A stretch of 10,934 nt of DNA from Candidatus Bathyarchaeota archaeon (GTDB lineage: Archaea > Thermoproteota > Bathyarchaeia > Bathyarchaeales > B26-1): positions 1 through 10,934 of the forward strand of contig JAGTRH010000028.1 in NCBI GenBank assembly GCA_018396795.1, given 5' to 3'. Below, piece by piece: positions 8,313 to 10,934 of this stretch (its first letter is position 1; each line of letters starts with the position of its first letter). The position numbers were made by a program, and so were the translations under genes. The notes below the pieces were generated by a model that made no database searches, had not been told where the DNA came from, and saw only the letters and a list, made by a program, of their open reading frames with translations.

Positions 8313-8359
8313 TAGTTAAAGTTTATTAACAGGGTTATTTAAGATTTTTTAGTAATTTA
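8313..8359. promoter_or_regulatory. Divergent promoter region between the helicase operon and the methyltransferase gene
   Basis: Only 47 bases lie between the two start codons. On the minus strand CTTAAATAA (complement of 8336-8344), preceded by an A-rich BRE-like AAAAAATC, is centred about 28 bases from the helicase ATG, the right spacing for a leaderless mRNA. For the plus strand, the TTTATTAA at 8322-8329 would place transcription start roughly 8 bases before the methylase ATG. The nearer TTATTTAAG is only 20 bases away. No Shine-Dalgarno sequence precedes either start. The two core promoters overlap, so initiation in one direction may compete with the other. No operator palindrome was seen. 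Confidence 0.6.
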
Positions 8360-10201
8360 ATGATACTTGATAAGGCCGACCCCGAGATCGTCGCTTTAAT
8401 TGTAGAAGAAGCTTTAAAGGAGAAGGGCAGAAGGCTTCCGATCCATAGCATACATCGCTGGTGGTCCAGAAGATTTGCGGCCATTTACAGATTCATTTTG
8501 GCGGGCTACCTGCTTTCTGAAAGGTCGGCTATAAAACAGGCACTAGAAAACCCATCTTTATTACGCAGATTTGCTAGGGGGAAAACCTTTGTTGAACCAT
8601 TTGCGGGTGGCGGAACTGGTTTAACTGAGGCCGCATTTGCGGGTTGGAAAGTTTATGGGATGGATGTAAATCCCTTGGCAGTTCGAATTTCTGAGGCAAG
8701 CGTTAAATTGGTGACAAGCGGTCTTCCGAAGGATTATGAACAATTAGCGACAAAGGTTCTTGACGAGGCATTTGAAGAAACACGTTTCCTTTGGATGTTC
8801 GAAGATAAATTGGTTTCATATTTTTTTATTTCGAGGGGGGATGTTCCAACATGGATATCTAATATAAATATCAGAAATAAACAATACATGGTTCTTATGT
8901 GCCCTCGATGTTTTAAAATATTCACAACAAACTGGAACAACACTCAAAAAGTATCCACATGCCCATTCTGTAAAGATAGATTTAAAATATCAATGAAAGG
9001 AAAAGCGAAATTGAATGATTCTTATCCAGAAACTACACAAGGATGGAAAGTTTACGCTGTGGAGTTACGTGATCCTAGTAATGAATGGAGAAAACTGTAT
9101 ATAAACATAAAGGAGAATAAGGCTTTACTGACTTGGTTCAAGAAATCTACAGAGTCAGCAGTTAAAATTGCAAAAGAGGCTAAGGATATACTTGAAGAGG
9201 AGATAAAGGTATTAGAAGGAAAACGATTATTACGCGAAGCTGATATAAGGTATTATTACCAGCTTTTTACGCCAAGACAATTGGCATCCTTTACGGTGTT
9301 TTCTCATAAAGCTAAAGAATTTGCAAAATCTTCACAAGAATTAACATTTCTAAGCCTTGCGATTAGCGAAACCACGAAAACTTCCTGCATAGCGACCAAG
9401 TGGCATCCGCCAATCAGTGAACCAGTACCTGCGGCAGCCATGAAGACATATTGGGTGCCAGAGTATACAGTTGAAACCAATCCCTTAGCTCATATTCCTG
9501 GTACTTTAAGACCCTTAGCGCGAAACACGATAGCATCTGCAATTAGGGCTCAAAAGAATGCGGATAGGTATATATCAGAGAGAGGGATTACACATGACCT
9601 GAATGCTAAAGTCATCAATAATCGTGCAGAACTTGCGAGATTCCCACCAAGAATAGATCTTGCCGTAATTGATCCACCATATATGGATAGCGTTAAAAGC
9701 TACGCTTCTCTTAGCCTTGTACACTACGCGGGAATCAAACTGTTTGATTATATCGCAAAAGTAAAAATTCCCCTTGCCAAACTTGAAATCGTAGAAAAAA
9801 GAGAATTACCGCGTGATCCAGAAAAATATGAAACCAGCCTTTCTAGAATCCTTGAGAAAATCTCTTATCATATAAATTTTAAATCCAGGGTTGTATTGAT
9901 GTACAATAGATTAGAAAGTAAAGATTGGATACCTCCTTTAAGGGCTGCTAAGAATGCTGGTCTATTGCCTATTGCTATATACTGGGTGTTAGGGGAATCT
10001 CCTGGTAAACTGGCCCGTTCAGCATTGCGTGGCATTTTCTTAATTGTTATGAGGTCAAACACGATTAAAAAGAGGAGTGAAATCGTTAAGGTTCATAAAG
10101 TCTTTGAGAAAGTGATCGACGGTCTATCTTTCATTGATGTAGATAAAGAAAGACAAGCTTTTGGATCATTGTTAGAAGCTCTAAACGAAGTTTATCTTTA
10201 A
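8360..10201 (+). CDS. Adenine-specific DNA methyltransferase with Zn ribbon (DUF1156/COG1743 type, DrmMI-like)
   Basis: The protein has 613 residues. The N-terminus carries the DUF1156-like signature HSIHRWWSRRF (29-39). The SAM-binding motif I, FVEPFAGGGTG (77-87), is followed by the acidic strand GMDVNPLAV (100-108). A zinc ribbon has C181, C184, C201 and C204. FTPRQLASFTVF (303-314) resembles a segment common in this family. The catalytic motif IV is DPPY (438-441), typical of N6-adenine or N4-cytosine amino-methylases. The order motif I, a long insert of about 330 residues, then DPPY is alpha-like, and the insert probably includes target recognition. In class 1 DISARM an adenine methylase (drmMI) marks host DNA; this divergent neighbour of a DrmA/DrmB-like pair fits that role. 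It could also act as an orphan methylase. The start has no Shine-Dalgarno sequence and is set by the homologous N-terminus and the short divergent gap. The stop is TAA at 10199-10201. Confidence 0.88.
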   Translation: MILDKADPEIVALIVEEALKEKGRRLPIHSIHRWWSRRFAAIYRFILAGYLLSERSAIKQALENPSLLRRFARGKTFVEPFAGGGTGLTEAAFAGWKVYGMDVNPLAVRISEASVKLVTSGLPKDYEQLATKVLDEAFEETRFLWMFEDKLVSYFFISRGDVPTWISNINIRNKQYMVLMCPRCFKIFTTNWNNTQKVSTCPFCKDRFKISMKGKAKLNDSYPETTQGWKVYAVELRDPSNEWRKLYINIKENKALLTWFKKSTESAVKIAKEAKDILEEEIKVLEGKRLLREADIRYYYQLFTPRQLASFTVFSHKAKEFAKSSQELTFLSLAISETTKTSCIATKWHPPISEPVPAAAMKTYWVPEYTVETNPLAHIPGTLRPLARNTIASAIRAQKNADRYISERGITHDLNAKVINNRAELARFPPRIDLAVIDPPYMDSVKSYASLSLVHYAGIKLFDYIAKVKIPLAKLEIVEKRELPRDPEKYETSLSRILEKISYHINFKSRVVLMYNRLESKDWIPPLRAAKNAGLLPIAIYWVLGESPGKLARSALRGIFLIVMRSNTIKKRSEIVKVHKVFEKVIDGLSFIDVDKERQAFGSLLEALNEVYL

Positions 10202-10244
10202 TGTCGTCTCATATAACATTTGGTAACAAATCTAACAACTTAAA

Positions 10245-10362
10245 CTACACTCTTCCCTGAGCCTTATCCACAGCATCCAATGTCTTCTTGATCATCTCCA
10301 TCTTCTCCTCGTCGCTCATGCCCTTGGAGTCGAAGCTGGCGATGAACGTTGCTGACTTATAA
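10245..10362 (-). pseudogene. C-terminal fragment of an unidentified protein gene
   Basis: An open stretch of about 38 codons on the minus strand encodes DYKSATFIASFDSKGMSDEE and continues as a charged amphipathic helix ending in GRV and TAG (10245-10247). Base composition here is clearly more GC-rich than in the rest of the window, and codon positions look used, with many G/C third bases, which suggests real coding sequence of other origin. No start codon with a ribosome site lies at its 5' edge, where a stop codon (TAG, complement of 10363-10365) and the end of the DUF1294 remnant meet it. It looks like the surviving 3' end of a lost gene. An internal ATG could make a peptide of about 23 residues, but nothing supports this. 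I do not recognise the family. Confidence 0.35.
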
Positions 10363-10658
10363 TCCTATTAAAAAGATGAGGACAAAAGCGTATAAGATTA
10401 GTGTCAGGGTGACGATTAGCCTGAAGTATGTTTTCCTAGTCTTGTGGTGGAAAACGAGCATGCCGAGGAAGACTCCGAATGGCCCTCCTATCAAAGAAAT
10501 CGAAGAACCATCTCAGGTATCCTTGACTCTCCTCGAATCGCGCTAGCCTTATCCACACCCATGAGGATGAACCCTGCGATGTTGACTAGCAGAAGGTAGT
10601 CCCAAACCAGTTCCTTAATGAGAACTATTAATTCCTTACCACTGACTAAATTAAACAA
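10357..10658 (-). pseudogene. Frameshifted DUF1294-family small membrane protein gene
   Basis: Two minus-strand frames together give a nearly complete DUF1294 protein of about 100 residues. The first frame gives DYLLLVNIAGFILMGVDKA and reaches RIPE, then meets TGA at 10491-10493. The second frame picks up ISLIGGPFGVFLGMLVFHHK and TRKTYFRL, followed by a hydrophobic C-terminal segment and TAA at 10357-10359. The GG-x-x-G-x-x-x-GM and FxHKTRK elements are hallmarks of this two-to-three-TM family of unknown function. The frames differ by one missing base somewhere in 10500-10512. No ATG starts the first frame: a TTG at 10658 is the best candidate and the start is uncertain. A sequencing error could also explain the shift, but the nearby remnant favours decay. 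Confidence 0.75.
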
Positions 10659-10756
10659 TATTAAACGTCTATTCGAAAAAAACGAATAAGCATCTTCACG
10701 CTTGTTCTACTAGTAATCTCCGCGGGATTAATCGAGTAATTCTTCACTTTTTAACA

Positions 10757-10820
10757 TGACAGTTTTCCTTATCTCTAGTAAAGCTTAAAAAGAAAAGGTG
10801 TATTACTCAACTGTCAGGAT
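10757..10820 (+). promoter_or_regulatory. Promoter and inverted-repeat operator of the antitoxin-like gene
   Basis: A TATA-like GCTTAAAAAG at 10783-10792 would start transcription a few bases before the ATG at 10821. Perfect 8-base arms TGACAGTT (10757-10764) and AACTGTCA (10809-10816) flank it. Their midpoint (10786.5) falls within the TATA box. Antitoxins commonly repress their own promoters, so this is a plausible operator. The 44-base separation is large, however, and would need looping or two bound dimers. Confidence 0.45.
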
Positions 10821-10934
10821 ATGGTTGAGTTACGTTATATTGTTGATGAAAAAGGGGAGAAGAAAGAGGTTGTGATACCGGTTGAAGAGTATGAGGAGCT
10901 CCTCGAAGACCTGCATGACCTCGCCGTAGTGGCT
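10821..10934 (+). CDS. Antitoxin-like protein (RelB/Phd-type type II system), partial at window end
   Basis: The first 38 codons are in the window and the gene runs off the right edge. The sequence starts MVELRYIVDEKGEKKEVVIP and continues VEEYEELLEDLHDLAVVA. The pattern of a short strand, the phrase 'VVIPVEEYEELLEDL' and a following acidic helix ending DLAVVA is typical of small archaeal and bacterial antitoxins paired with RelE/ParE toxins. In such proteins the N-terminal part dimerises and can bind DNA, and the C-terminal part wraps the toxin. The toxin gene would be expected directly downstream, outside the window. The near-leaderless start, the TATA box and the flanking inverted repeat agree with an autoregulated operon. 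Family placement rests on one short stretch, so the exact class is uncertain. Confidence 0.65.
   Translation, partial: MVELRYIVDEKGEKKEVVIPVEEYEELLEDLHDLAVVA

Larger units (their letters stand above)
10202..10820. other. Region without an intact gene, holding gene remnants
   Basis: Between the methylase stop and the antitoxin start no intact reading frame is convincing. The minus strand holds a frameshifted DUF1294 gene (10357-10658) and a short C-terminal coding fragment (10245-10362). From 10660 to 10756 I see only AT-rich sequence without a recognisable feature. The last 65 bases form the promoter of the antitoxin-like gene. I see no clear terminator hairpin or poly-T tract after the methylase and no tRNA or other RNA gene. 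Confidence 0.6.

Noticed and set aside
8734..8943. 69-residue minus-strand frame inside the methyltransferase gene
   Set aside because: It lies opposite the conserved methyltransferase coding region and shows no motif or initiation signal.
1773..10201. BREX, Pgl or classical type I/III restriction system
   Set aside because: There is no PglZ-, BrxC- or PglX-like protein, no HsdS-like specificity subunit, and no Res-type nuclease domain. Helicase, DUF1998, PLD and DUF1156 fit DISARM-type systems better.
10340..10385. Possible C/D-box small RNA (GATGA-like and CTGA-like elements)
   Set aside because: The box order and spacing do not match, and the bases are explained by the two coding remnants on the minus strand.
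10349..10546. 65-residue plus-strand frame in the right flank
   Set aside because: The minus strand of the same stretch encodes recognisable DUF1294 residues in two frames, so the plus frame is a shadow.
1..10934. CRISPR array, tRNA, rRNA or insertion sequence with terminal repeats
   Set aside because: No regularly spaced repeats, no cloverleaf with a CCA-proximal stem, and no transposase-like frame was found by reading both strands.

Overview
The window looks like an accessory (defence-type) region of an archaeal chromosome, most likely a thermophilic member of the Thermoproteota or a nearby lineage. The first genes of transcription units have a BRE/TATA-like element centred about 26-28 bases before their start codon and no room for a leader. 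Internal operon genes instead have Shine-Dalgarno sequences of the GGTGA/GAGGTG type. The DNA is AT-rich (by eye) and the proteins are rich in Lys, Glu and Ile. The species cannot be fixed from the sequence.

Layout. (1) 2-1310, minus strand: a two-gene unit made of a small zinc-ribbon protein followed, with a 20-base overlap, by a two-TM membrane protein with a large cytosolic domain; neither has an assignable function. (2) 1357-1756, plus strand: a broken NYN/LabA-type nuclease gene that lacks its N-terminal part and carries a frameshift just after its GDGDF motif. (3) 1773-8312, minus strand: a tight three-gene operon of a DEAH-box superfamily 2 helicase (DrmA-like), a 977-residue protein joining a coiled coil, a Cys-rich DUF1998/DrmB-like region and a C-terminal phospholipase-D-like half-site (DrmC-like), and a 465-residue protein of unknown family. 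(4) 8360-10201, plus strand, divergent from the helicase: an adenine-specific DNA methyltransferase of the DUF1156/COG1743 type with an internal Zn ribbon. (5) 10202-10820: gene remnants, including a frameshifted DUF1294 membrane protein. (6) 10821 to the window end: the start of an antitoxin-like gene with an inverted repeat arranged symmetrically around its TATA box.

The central block (1773-10201) has the parts list of a DISARM-type anti-phage system: helicase, DUF1998 protein, PLD nuclease and adenine methylase. It is more compact than the described class 1 layout: the DUF1998 and PLD parts are fused, no SNF2 helicase (drmD) is present in the window, and an unrecognised 465-residue protein is the last operon gene. 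The likely logic is that the methylase marks self DNA while the helicase/DUF1998/PLD complex handles unmarked invading DNA. This is inferred from domain content and gene order, not shown by the sequence. The block is bordered on both sides by decaying genes and by a toxin-antitoxin-like gene, as expected of an exchangeable defence island.
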